DNA of 32,041 bases from an uncultured Bacilli bacterium (GTDB lineage Bacteria; Bacillota_I; Bacilli_A; RF39; UBA660): contig CAJTKV010000025.1 in assembly GCA_910577075.1 (NCBI GenBank), forward strand, positions 1 to 32,041. The letters are read 5' to 3'. A program made the position numbers and the translations under genes. Positions 23,145 to 31,072 of the stretch are shown piece after piece; the first letter of the stretch is position 1, and each line of letters begins with the position of its first letter. The notes below the pieces were generated by a model that was not told the origin of the DNA, searched no databases, and saw only the letters and a list, made by a program, of their open reading frames with translations.

Positions 23145-23893
23145 AATGCTAATTAATTTTAAAAATTTTTTATGTTTTTCTTCTTCTGCTAATTTTGCAT
23201 CTAACTTCTCAATTTCGTGTTTCTTTATTTCCTCATAAGGAACATCAATATCATCAGCAGTCCATGTCTTAAGATTTGCCGAATATACGGCAGATATTTT
23301 AACTCCCTCCGCAGTCATTATGCACATTAAATGATTATGTAAGGAACTAGGACTGCTAGTTGTTATATCATCATAGATAAAGAAATTATTACCATCGACA
23401 TCTTCTATATTTGTGTGTTCATCACCAATATATCCTTTTGTATTCAAAGAATACATTTTACTATTGTTGATTATTACTATACCATCATTTTTAGTCATTG
23501 TTGGAATGCCATCTAACTTTCCATTATTTATAAATGAATCTGTTTCTTTGTCATATTCATAATGATAATACTCTGACCACTCAGTACTTTCCTCATGAAT
23601 GCCATTTCTCACTTCAAAGATAAAGTGATTACCTGCTCTTGTAATTGATTTTACATATTGAGCTAATTTAAAATCTTGGTTTATTCCATCGGCTAATTCA
23701 TATCGTGCTTCCTGGCCCATTAAATTATCACTTACTCTTCTGACAATTGTATATGTCCCATAGCATAACTCTCCACCTTGTGAATTAGTATGATTAACCC
23801 ATACCTTTGCAATGGCTAAGTTATCCTTAAATTCTAACTCTCCTTCATCAACTATTCAATATCTTCAAATTCATCAACATCTAAATATACCAT
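23133..23893 (-). pseudogene. Frameshifted gene for a protein of unknown function (about 253 residues if intact)
   Basis: The minus strand has AGGAGGTAAAT followed by ATG 23893, an excellent start. It reads MVYLDVDEFEDIE and meets TAG at 23854-23852. In the next frame the sequence continues without a break as IVDEGELEFKDNLAIAKVWV and joins the long open frame that ends at 23133. One added A in GAATAG (giving GAAATAG) would restore the whole gene. The product has no signal peptide or membrane helix and looks like a cytoplasmic beta-rich domain (ITRAGNHFIFEVRNG, IVIINNSKMYSLNTKG, VKISAVYSANLKTWTADDID) with a charged C-terminal helix. I do not recognise it. Either true decay or a one-base assembly error; ATG 23720 would give only a 195-residue fragment without a ribosome site. 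Confidence 0.8.
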
Positions 23894-24001
23894 ATTTACC
23901 TCCTAAGTTGTTTTATATTTTAATTCAAAAGTATAAAAAAGTAAATAAAAACATTTACTTTAGTAAATATATGTAATATTATAAAGTCAAGAGGTGAATG
24001 T

Positions 24002-25612
24002 ATGAAAAAATCATATATTATTGCTGGAATACTTGAAGTAATCTTCGTTGGTCTTATTTATTACTTCTTTTTACCAGCTATAAATCCTACAAGTATAGGA
24101 TTTTGGGCATTTGTAGTTGTTGCTCTAATGGGATTCGCATTTTTCTTTGGGATTGCCGAAGCAACAAAAGAAGTTGTCCATTTAAGATCGACTAGAAAAA
24201 ACGAAGTAGAGTTGGTGAAAGTAGTTTCTATTCCATTAGTGCTTATATGTCTCATAGTATTAGGTATACTGGTAATTGACTTTGTCTGTTCGCCAATATT
24301 CAATGCCAGTAGTTATGCTCGACGTATAACAGTTGACGAATCTGGGGACTTTACTAAAGACATCGCCGAAGTAGACTTTAAAACTTTGCCTTTATTAGAT
24401 CGTGATTCCAGTGAAAAACTAGGGGATCGCGTTATGGGACAGATGAGTGAGTTGGTAAGTCAATATTACGTAAGTGATCAATATACTCAAATAAACTATA
24501 AGAATGATATCTTGCGTGTAACACCACTAGAATATGCCGATATAATTAAGTGGATATCTAACCGCAAAGAGGGAGTCAAAGGTTACATTACTGTTAATTC
24601 AGTCAATGGAAATTCAGAATTGACAAAACTAGATAAAGGTATGAAATATATGCCAAGTGCCTTCTTCAGTGAAGACTTGTATCGTGTATTGCGATTCAAA
24701 TATCCAACGACATTATTTGCCGATCCAAAATTCGAAATAGATAATGATGGCAATCCATACTGGGTTATTCCAACTTATAGTTATACGGGAATTAGTTTGA
24801 AAACTCGTGTAACTGGAGTAGTAATACTTGATCCAATAACTGGAGAATCTAAAAAATATAAAATTGAAGATGTACCAAACTGGGTAGATAATGCCTATAA
24901 TGCTGATTTAATAATTGAACAAGTAGATGACTGGGGAAATTATAAAGGAGGATTCCTAAATAGTATCTTTGGTCAAAAGAATGTCGTTAATACGACTGAG
25001 GGATATAACTATTTAGCTATGGATGACGATGTATATCTCTATACGGGAATCACCTCTGTCTTAGCTGATGAGTCAAACCTAGGATTTATTCTATCAAATA
25101 TGCGTACTGGGGAAACCACATTCTACAGTGCAGCCGGAGCCGAAGAATTCAGTGCTATGGCCTCTGCTCAAGGACAAGTTCAACAGATGAACTATGTATC
25201 AACATTCCCATTGCTTATTAACTTAAACAACAAGCCAACTTACCTTGTAAGTTTAAAAGATGCTGCAGGATTAGTTAAGATGTATGGATTTATTGATGTA
25301 GCAGATTATCAAAAAGTTGTAGTAACAGATGCTTCCAAAGGAATAGATGCTGCTGCCCAAAATTATTTAAATAATTATGCTGATGAAATAAGCGATGATA
25401 TTATTGCTAAAAAAGATATTACAATCAAAAATATCAAATCCGCAACTAAGGGAGGAAATACATACTTTTATATTACTTCTAGTGATAATAAAAAATATGT
25501 AGCTTCCATTAATTTAGGGGATTCTCTAGCATTCTTATCTAGCGGAGATAAATTAACTATTGGTTATTACGAAAAAGAATCAGATATAATTGAAATAGTA
25601 AAAATATATTAA
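24002..25612 (+). CDS. Large membrane protein with extracytoplasmic domain, unknown function
   Basis: 536 residues, ribosome site AAGAGGTGA. Three N-terminal membrane helices (about 6-26, 31-51 and 72-95, e.g. VLICLIVLGILVIDFVC) precede ~440 extracytoplasmic residues. The large part has clear beta structure and conserved-looking blocks: GYITVNSVNGNSELTKLDKG, MKYMPSAFFSEDLYRVLRFK, GNPYWVIPTYSYTGISLKTR, GVVILDPITGESKKYKIEDV, and a late region FYITSSDNKKYVASI that may be a small SH3-like or OB-like end. No protease or transferase motif is visible. It is monocistronic, between a divergent disrupted gene and a terminator. I cannot name the family. Confidence 0.8.
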   Translation: MKKSYIIAGILEVIFVGLIYYFFLPAINPTSIGFWAFVVVALMGFAFFFGIAEATKEVVHLRSTRKNEVELVKVVSIPLVLICLIVLGILVIDFVCSPIFNASSYARRITVDESGDFTKDIAEVDFKTLPLLDRDSSEKLGDRVMGQMSELVSQYYVSDQYTQINYKNDILRVTPLEYADIIKWISNRKEGVKGYITVNSVNGNSELTKLDKGMKYMPSAFFSEDLYRVLRFKYPTTLFADPKFEIDNDGNPYWVIPTYSYTGISLKTRVTGVVILDPITGESKKYKIEDVPNWVDNAYNADLIIEQVDDWGNYKGGFLNSIFGQKNVVNTTEGYNYLAMDDDVYLYTGITSVLADESNLGFILSNMRTGETTFYSAAGAEEFSAMASAQGQVQQMNYVSTFPLLINLNNKPTYLVSLKDAAGLVKMYGFIDVADYQKVVVTDASKGIDAAAQNYLNNYADEISDDIIAKKDITIKNIKSATKGGNTYFYITSSDNKKYVASINLGDSLAFLSSGDKLTIGYYEKESDIIEIVKIY

Positions 25613-25615
25613 CAT

Positions 25616-25636
25616 AAGCCCTTAGGGGCTTTTTTC
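25616..25636 (+). terminator. Intrinsic terminator after the 24002 gene
   Basis: AAGCCC-ttag-GGGCTT with a T run. The same compact style (AAGCyC/GGGCTT) recurs at 30023. Confidence 0.85.
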
Positions 25637-25703
25637 ATGTGATTACTAGCTATTGAAAATATCATACGCTTTTTGCTATAATAATGCATAGGAAGTGTGA
25701 AGT

Positions 25704-25913
25704 ATGAATAAAAAATTAATAATAACTATAATTACAATTTTAATTATTGGAGGTGTTGGTATAGGTTCTGCTTTTACGCTAGCTAATAAAAATAAAAATA
25801 AGAGCAATATATCTATTATTACCTCTACTACTACTGAAAATAAAATTATTAATAAATATGATTACTTACGCAGCCTTGGATATGATTGTGGCAGCAAAGG
25901 TTTAAAACATTAA
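25704..25913 (+). CDS. 69-residue anchored peptide, possibly a truncated surface protein
   Basis: Ribosome site TAGGAAG, then MNKKLIITIITILIIGGVGIG (membrane helix), a Lys/Asn-rich linker and an ISIITSTTTENK stretch like that of the 19350 protein. It ends in a short Tyr/Cys segment (YDYLRSLGYDCGSKG). TATAAT at 25677-25682 is a good -10. The abrupt end just after an LGYDCG motif suggests a gene that lost its C-terminal domain, but a genuine small anchored peptide cannot be excluded. Confidence 0.5.
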   Translation: MNKKLIITIITILIIGGVGIGSAFTLANKNKNKSNISIITSTTTENKIINKYDYLRSLGYDCGSKGLKH

Positions 25914-26045
25914 AGTATATAAAATGTAAATATTCTTAAAATTTTTATCAGCAAATAGTTTGTTGTAATTTTGTTGCATTTTATTAAGACTATAAATTCT
26001 TAACATTTCAAATCACACTTTTACCGCTAAATTACTCTTTTTATC

Positions 26046-26076
26046 TTGAATATTATATCTTAATTGATATAATATT
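26046..26076 (+). promoter_or_regulatory. Promoter and operator-like inverted repeat before the XRE gene
   Basis: TTGAAT (26046-26051), 16 bases, TGaTATAAT with the -10 at 26068-26073. A perfect 11-bp inverted repeat, AATATTATATC (26049-26059) and GATATAATATT (26066-26076) around six bases, overlaps both promoter elements. It lies 24 bp before the XRE start codon, where an autoregulatory operator would sit. Confidence 0.6.
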
Positions 26077-26099
26077 GATATTGCAAAGGGCTGAGTTTT

Positions 26100-27317
26100 A
26101 TGATACAGAAAAATATTGGTGAATATATTGCTAAGCTGCGAAAAGAGAAAAACTTAACGCAACAACAATTAGCAGAACAGATATATGTTACTAGGCAAGC
26201 AGTTAGTAAATGGGAACAAGGAAAGACCTTCCCTGATAGTGAATCTTTAGCAAGATTAAGTAAAGTTTTTAAAGTGCCAATAGAAGAAATTCTATTTCAC
26301 GCTTATCAAATAGATAATGTTACAAATGATGATTTATTAAAACAACAGCTAGAATTACAAACAATTTCAAATAGCAGCTTAGATAGTCCAAGAATTTTAA
26401 ATGACGAGGGGAAGAATACCTTTGATAAATTTACTACAAATAATATTATAATAAATTTATACAATTCATATAACGAATATTATATAAAATCAAAAAAGAG
26501 ATTTTATATAATCATAATAATTATTATAACTTTTATATTATCATTAGTATCAATTTTAGCTATTCATTTGTATAATTCCGTAAGTGTTTACAATATTTTT
26601 GGAGAAAACTCATCTTTTTCTGTCACTGATGGAATGATATTTTTAACAAATGAAAAGTATTATTTTCAAATTGGTCAAATCATTTCTAAGAAAGAAGAAA
26701 ATATAAATAATTTAGAATTATACTATTATAACAAAGATCAAGAACGTATCACTATGTATAAGACTAATAATTTCAACAATGCTGGTATTTTTCTAAGAGA
26801 CTATTTAGGTTATAATGCTTATTTCAATTTAAACTCTTTAGATGCTATGCTTAATAGTTTATCAATAGATTATATATTAGAGGATGGTACAGTAGAAACT
26901 TTAAATCTTAGATTAGAAAAAGAAAAGATAAATAAAGTCTTTAGTAAATCTAGTCTTCCTGAAGTAATTGAAGGTACTAATATTACTTCTAAATATGAAA
27001 TAAATGATTTAAATCAATTTATAAAAAAGAATTTTAAAAAGAATGATGATGGTTATCAATATATTAAAAAAGAAAACAATAAATCAATAGTATGTGATTA
27101 TATAGATGATATGTTAATGATTAATATTACTGATGAAAATGTAATGGAAATTTGGCAATTTGATCTAATGAATAATTGTCTATCATATCAGAAGTATGAA
27201 GATAATGTATTTATAGAAGAAGTGTCTATAGATTTAAATAATATTTCAGATAATAATAAAGAATATTATAGCAACTTTGAAGAAATTTTAAATAAAATAA
27301 AAAGCAACTTTAGCTAA
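26100..27317 (+). CDS. Membrane-spanning XRE-family transcription regulator
   Basis: 405 residues, ribosome site AAAGGG. Residues 8-65 are an XRE helix-turn-helix: IAKLRKEKNLTQQQLAEQI, then YVTRQAVSKWEQGKTFPD, then LARLSKVFKVPIEEIL. A polar linker leads to one membrane helix (~135-157, FYIIIIIIITFILSLVSILA), followed by ~245 extracytoplasmic residues with no family I recognise. The layout is that of a one-component regulator that binds DNA inside the cell and senses a signal outside. An 11-bp inverted repeat overlaps its promoter, which suggests autoregulation. It precedes the exported protein and protease-like genes and may control them (inference). Confidence 0.88.
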   Translation: MIQKNIGEYIAKLRKEKNLTQQQLAEQIYVTRQAVSKWEQGKTFPDSESLARLSKVFKVPIEEILFHAYQIDNVTNDDLLKQQLELQTISNSSLDSPRILNDEGKNTFDKFTTNNIIINLYNSYNEYYIKSKKRFYIIIIIIITFILSLVSILAIHLYNSVSVYNIFGENSSFSVTDGMIFLTNEKYYFQIGQIISKKEENINNLELYYYNKDQERITMYKTNNFNNAGIFLRDYLGYNAYFNLNSLDAMLNSLSIDYILEDGTVETLNLRLEKEKINKVFSKSSLPEVIEGTNITSKYEINDLNQFIKKNFKKNDDGYQYIKKENNKSIVCDYIDDMLMINITDENVMEIWQFDLMNNCLSYQKYEDNVFIEEVSIDLNNISDNNKEYYSNFEEILNKIKSNFS

Positions 27318-27329
27318 TTTTAGTGTTTC

Positions 27330-27341
27330 AGTTGCGCAACT
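27330..27341. promoter_or_regulatory. Perfect 12-bp palindrome AGTTGCGCAACT
   Basis: Lies 13 bp past the XRE stop and just before its terminator. Its half-site GTTGC (27331-27335) could also pair with GCAAC (27351-27355) of the terminator stem, so it may be an antiterminator arm or a protein site. The GC content stands out from the surroundings. Confidence 0.35.
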
Positions 27342-27347
27342 CTAGCG

Positions 27348-27375
27348 AAAGCAACCGATTGTTGCTTTTCTTTTT
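27348..27375 (+). terminator. Intrinsic terminator after the XRE gene
   Basis: AAAGCAAC-cgatt-GTTGCTTT followed by a T-rich tail. Confidence 0.8.
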
Positions 27376-27389
27376 ATGCCTATATTATT

Positions 27390-27395
27390 TATAAT
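27390..27395 (+). promoter_or_regulatory. -10 box of the exported protein/protease operon
   Basis: TATAAT 24 bases before the ATG at 27419. No convincing -35 box at usual spacing, which would fit an activator-dependent promoter. It is downstream of the XRE terminator. Confidence 0.45.
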
Positions 27396-27418
27396 AGGGT
27401 TAAAGAAGGAGAAGTGAA

Positions 27419-28147
27419 ATGAAAAAGATAAGATATGTAATTTTAATGCTTATAATAATGCCATTCATAAATGTATATGCAAAAAATCTTGAATCTAAAG
27501 ATATATATTATATTAATGGATATAATGTGGAATTTACTAAAGAGGAATATGATTTTATATCTCAATTCTATTGGGAAGGTTATCAAGATAAAATGACAGT
27601 AATTGATTATCAAGATTTTGTTGACTCTAATATCATAAATGGAGAGATTGAAACGATAAATTTAAATCCTATAATGTCTAGGGATACTACGATTAGTGAA
27701 CCAAATAAGACATTAAAAATAAGTAAGAGTTGTAGTACTAATTGTGCTATTTCTGTTGTAGCAACTTGGAAATCAACACCTACTACTAAAAGTTACGATG
27801 TTATAGGTGCATATTTAAACAAAACAAAGCTTATAACCAATCCAATAACAAAGGCTTATACATCATCAAGTACAAATACTTCATCAGAAATTAAGAAAGA
27901 TACTAATGGGTTTGGTGTCTCGATATTATTGCCTTCAAGCGGAACAAATTATATAGTCAATCAAACTTATTATGTTAGTAAGGGCGGAACAGTATATGCA
28001 AGTTATCAACATGCAAAAAATTCAATAAGTCTAGCAAACAGTAAAAAATATACTATATCGTCAAGTGGATATGGGAGCGTATTTAAATTTAGTGGAACAG
28101 GCATAAATGTATATGATCAGATGAATGGTGTTTCAATAACCGTATAA
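27419..28147 (+). CDS. Exported protein, unknown function, first gene of a protease cassette
   Basis: 242 residues with strong ribosome site GAAGGAG. The signal peptide MKKIRYVILMLIIMPFINVYA is followed by a likely cut after VYA. The mature protein has an N-terminal helical part (INGYNVEFTKEEYDFISQFY) that recalls a segment common in exported Bacillota proteins. A beta domain follows with one Cys pair (SCSTNC) and the block VATWKSTPTTKSYDVIGAYL; I have the impression of a widespread but unnamed W-x-x-x-P-x-x-x-S-Y-D family. The end is Ser/Gly/Tyr-rich (SGYGSVFKFSGTGINVYDQM). No anchor or sorting signal, so it is probably released. It is followed within 120 bp by the CHAT-like protein gene without a terminator; it may be substrate, inhibitor or co-factor of that protein. 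Confidence 0.78.
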   Translation: MKKIRYVILMLIIMPFINVYAKNLESKDIYYINGYNVEFTKEEYDFISQFYWEGYQDKMTVIDYQDFVDSNIINGEIETINLNPIMSRDTTISEPNKTLKISKSCSTNCAISVVATWKSTPTTKSYDVIGAYLNKTKLITNPITKAYTSSSTNTSSEIKKDTNGFGVSILLPSSGTNYIVNQTYYVSKGGTVYASYQHAKNSISLANSKKYTISSSGYGSVFKFSGTGINVYDQMNGVSITV

Positions 28148-28163
28148 AAGGAAAAATAAAAAA

Positions 28164-28259
28164 ATGAGTTTATCTAGAAATATTATAGAAATAACTATAC
28201 GGCGGCATATCGTAAGCATTGAAAAAGTAAAAAAATATTATAAAAATAGAAAGAGATAA
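28164..28259 (+). CDS. Possible 31-residue basic peptide
   Basis: ATG 28164 to TAA 28257-28259, between the two exported genes. AAAAGGA lies about 10 bases upstream. The product is basic (MSLSRNIIEITIRRHIVSIE and a Lys/Arg end) and could form one amphipathic helix. It ends four bases before the next ATG, and its last codons provide the AAGAGATAAG ribosome site of the protease-like gene. So it may serve translational coupling rather than make a functional peptide, or be chance. Confidence 0.35.
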   Translation: MSLSRNIIEITIRRHIVSIEKVKKYYKNRKR

Positions 28260-28263
28260 GAAA

Positions 28264-29493
28264 ATGAAAATAATAAAAAAACTAAGTTTATTAAGTATAA
28301 TGTTACTAGCATTAATAACTAACACATCAGCACAAGAGGCACTATCTATCGGCACAGATTTTGGGAAAGGACTAGACAGCTCAGGTGAAGCGATTTATGC
28401 AGGAAATTCGTATGCATCATTAGGTTACCATTCTTTTATTGATATTGTACCTACAGTATCTTCATTGGAGAGCGATATAAAACAATATAATACATCTAAA
28501 AATACCTCTGGAGCATTCTTTTTTCATGGGCACGGAGCAAAAGAATACATTGGTTGGGATTATTTAGGAAAAGGAAATAATTATTCAACTGGCTTCATTC
28601 AAGATGGAGTAGGCACAATAACTAATTACAAAAAGATTTCTTCGTTGAATTTAAACAAAACAAAAATAGGAATTTTTATGGGATGTAACACTGCACAGAC
28701 AACCAATAACATATCAAAGTATGCACAAACTAAAGGTGTAAAAGTTACAACTGGATGGGTTTATGAAATTATTGAAGGTGAAACTGACAAATGGAATGAG
28801 GCCTTTTTTAGCAAACTAAAAAGTGGAAAAACTTTCAGGGACTCTTATAAGTACGCAAATTCTTTATCATATACTCATAACGAAAACATGAAGACACATA
28901 GAGTGTATGGTGATGCGACAGTTAAAGGAACAGCTACTACAACAAACGCGGCGGCAGCAAATGTGCTATATGAAAACATGGATATAGATAATCGAAAGAA
29001 ACTAACTATATCAATAAAAAACAAAAATGATATTAAAACTTTAATTACTCAAAATATAAAAAATAATTTTGATGAAAACTTTAATGAAAATGATTATGAA
29101 ATGGAAGTATCAGAAAGTCCAGATGGCACAATCTATGATTTTAATTATATGTTAGATGGCGCAAAAACAGAACATGGATATACAGCATTAGTTGAAAACA
29201 ACACTATTGAATTATATGATAATATGGATGACTTTAAAAATAAAATAATTTCTAATTATCGAACCGAATATAGTAAAACAAATGCCACTGATTTAGATAA
29301 TACTAAAGTAATAAATGAATATGCAGAAGAAATATTAAAGAAATATAAAGAACAATATAAAGATTATGTAGTTTCTTTACACTCGACAAAAAAGACATAT
29401 GATGATAATGAAAAAAGAATAGTATTAAATTTGTACATCAAAGTTACACATAAAGAAACAGGAGCAACATCAATATATAGGGAGATCTTATAG
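28264..29493 (+). CDS. Exported CHAT/caspase-like cysteine peptidase candidate
   Basis: 409 residues. Signal peptide LLSIMLLALITNTSA, cut near residue 23. Residues ~25-225 resemble a clan CD cysteine peptidase of the CHAT type: AFFFHGHGAKEYIGW (His88, His90) ends one strand, and IGIFMGCNTAQ (Cys141) follows the next, the spacing and contexts of the catalytic His and Cys. Further on there is GWVYEIIEGETDKWNEAFF and a helix, then a ~190-residue Lys/Asn-rich C-terminal region (LTISIKNKNDIKTLITQN ... VTHKETGATSIYREIL). CHAT proteins are usually cytoplasmic and fused to TPR repeats; an exported one is unusual. Substrate unknown; the preceding exported protein is a candidate. The next gene starts directly after its TAG. 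The peptidase call rests on two motifs. Confidence 0.72.
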   Translation: MKIIKKLSLLSIMLLALITNTSAQEALSIGTDFGKGLDSSGEAIYAGNSYASLGYHSFIDIVPTVSSLESDIKQYNTSKNTSGAFFFHGHGAKEYIGWDYLGKGNNYSTGFIQDGVGTITNYKKISSLNLNKTKIGIFMGCNTAQTTNNISKYAQTKGVKVTTGWVYEIIEGETDKWNEAFFSKLKSGKTFRDSYKYANSLSYTHNENMKTHRVYGDATVKGTATTTNAAAANVLYENMDIDNRKKLTISIKNKNDIKTLITQNIKNNFDENFNENDYEMEVSESPDGTIYDFNYMLDGAKTEHGYTALVENNTIELYDNMDDFKNKIISNYRTEYSKTNATDLDNTKVINEYAEEILKKYKEQYKDYVVSLHSTKKTYDDNEKRIVLNLYIKVTHKETGATSIYREIL

Positions 29494-29973
29494 ATGAAAA
29501 AAGAACATATTATATTAATAAGCATAATAGCAATAGTAATTACAGTTGCACTTATAATTTTTCTTAATAAAGACATTCTAAAGAATACTGCAACAATAGA
29601 TGAAAAGAAGATGTTTAAAATAAGTCTAGAAAATAAGAATTGCGATTCAGAAGAAAAAGTCATATACACATATAAAGATGGTAAAAAGATTTATTCGAAA
29701 TGTGGCGAAGTATATTATATAGATAATAAAGAAAAAAAGATGCTTTTATCAGAAGCTTTAGAAAACGAATTATTAACTATCGATGATATCTCGAATCAAA
29801 TGGAAAACATTTTAGGTCTATACGATGGAGGAACAATTGTCTATCAATATAATGCTGAAAAAAAATCTTTATCTGAGGATAGTTTCAAATTAGAAGTATG
29901 TAATAAAATGCAAGGTAGTAAAGATATTCAATTTTTATCTATCACATCAACAGAATATAAATGCGTTAAATAA
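29494..29973 (+). CDS. Small membrane-anchored protein co-transcribed with the protease-like gene
   Basis: 159 residues; ATG immediately follows the TAG of the preceding gene, with GGGAGAT upstream. N-terminal membrane helix (HIILISIIAIVITVALIIFL), then an extracytoplasmic domain with four cysteines (ENKNCDSEEKV, SKCGEVYYID, KLEVCNKMQG, TEYKCVK) that could form two disulfides. The region KKMLLSEALENELLTIDDIS looks like an alpha-helical insert. I do not recognise the family. A membrane-bound inhibitor, adaptor or substrate of the exported CHAT-like protein is plausible from the zero-spacing operon, but this is inference. A terminator follows. Confidence 0.75.
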   Translation: MKKEHIILISIIAIVITVALIIFLNKDILKNTATIDEKKMFKISLENKNCDSEEKVIYTYKDGKKIYSKCGEVYYIDNKEKKMLLSEALENELLTIDDISNQMENILGLYDGGTIVYQYNAEKKSLSEDSFKLEVCNKMQGSKDIQFLSITSTEYKCVK

Positions 29974-30022
29974 GTAATAGAAAAGAGATAATACTAAATA
30001 AGAATATCTAGTTGGTAAGTTT

Positions 30023-30045
30023 AAAAGCTCTTAAGGGCTTTTTTC
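30023..30045 (+). terminator. Intrinsic terminator of the protease cassette
   Basis: AAAAGCTC-ttaa-GGGCTTTT (one wobble) and a T run. Closes the 27419-29973 operon. Confidence 0.8.
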
Positions 30046-30084
30046 ATGACAAAAAAGTTGTTTTTAAATAGTTAAGATATATGT

Positions 30085-30113
30085 TATACACGTATGATAA
30101 AAAGTGATATAAT
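30085..30113 (+). promoter_or_regulatory. Extended -10 promoter of the disrupted 30145 gene
   Basis: TATACA, 17 bases, TATAAT (30108-30113) preceded by TGa. The promoter and the AGGTGA ribosome site are intact although the reading frame is not. Confidence 0.5.
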
Positions 30114-30144
30114 TAAATTAAGAAAGAGTTGTATAGGTGAAAAA

Positions 30145-30960
30145 TGAATAAGAAAAAAAATATTATTAATTTCAGTTGTTTAAGTTTTAACAATAGTAGC
30201 AGTTATTGTGGGAATTTTAGTAGTAAAAAATGATAAGGACAATAATCGTGTAAAAGAATATAAAGTTATTGATAATAATTTAGAAAGTAATTATGTAAGT
30301 TTAGAAATTGCTAAGAGCATAGATGTCTCATCATTTATGAAAGAACTTGTTAAACTTAGCAATGATGAAAAAGAATTAACATTCACTTTATTAAAAAAAT
30401 ATTCAAGCATGAATGATGTCTTAAATATTATTAAGGATTACGATTCAGATTTCAGCGAATCAAATTACAAAATAAAGTATAATCTCCCATATGATGATAA
30501 AAGCTCAGGAGTAGTATTCATCACTTACTATATAGTTGACAGTAAAACAGCATTAGCATCATCGTCATCTACCATTCAAAATATTCAGATTGAGACCAAT
30601 AAAGCATATATGCTTACAATTGATTCCGCAAAAATTGATTCCATAAGTTTAGCCGGGGTAAAAAAAGATAATCTTGATACAATAAAGTCTATAGACAACA
30701 AAAAATTAATTCAGATAGTTAATAACTTTAAAGGAATTGAAAAGGAAAAGGCTCTTTTAGAAAAAGATAAGCAAAACATCTTCAAATCAGGAGATATCTT
30801 AAATAATGATAATACTATAAAGAAAAGTGCATTGCCTGATGATGTTATATCTTACAATGAATCATTTTCATTTGATTACAATACTCAGAAACTAAAATAT
30901 CGATTTTTATCAACTGTTGAATTTGGTGAAGGCTACTATATTGAAATAGACCTCAATTAG
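30145..30960 (+). pseudogene. Disrupted membrane-anchored protein gene
   Basis: ATG 30145 has a good ribosome site (AGGTGA) but reads MNKKKNIINFSC and stops at TAA 30181-30183. In the next frame the middle part reads ILLISVVK (from 30161). From 30184 on, the first frame again reads VLTIVAVIVGILVVKNDKDN and stays open to 30960. Joined, these pieces give a normal start and membrane helix (MNKKK-ILLISVV-x-VLTIVAVIVGILVV). One extra base in the A8 run and one missing base near 30181 explain it. Indels in a homopolymer could be assembly error. The rest is a ~250-residue extracytoplasmic domain (LESNYVSLEIAKSIDVSSF; SFSFDYNTQKLKYRFLSTVE) that I do not recognise. GTG 30208 has no ribosome site. Confidence 0.75.
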
Positions 30961-30991
30961 TATTGCAATCATAAGATATTTATATTTGCAC

Positions 30992-31029
30992 AAAAAGAAT
31001 TGCCATTTTATGTCACAATTCTTTTTTTT
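30992..31029 (+). terminator. Intrinsic terminator before gmk
   Basis: AAAAAGAATTG pairs with CAATTCTTTTT and a T run follows. Confidence 0.85.
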
Positions 31030-31041
31030 AATGATATTTTA

Positions 31042-31050
31042 TGTTATATT
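31042..31050 (+). promoter_or_regulatory. Extended -10 element of gmk
   Basis: TGtTATATT, the same nine bases as at secE, rplJ and rpsL. The -35 position is a T run and not a recognisable box. Confidence 0.55.
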
Positions 31051-31072
31051 GATATAACAAGGATGTGATTAG

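Noticed and set aside
30208..30960. Intact gene starting at GTG 30208
   Set aside because: No ribosome site, and it would begin inside a membrane helix whose first part is readable upstream in shifted frames.
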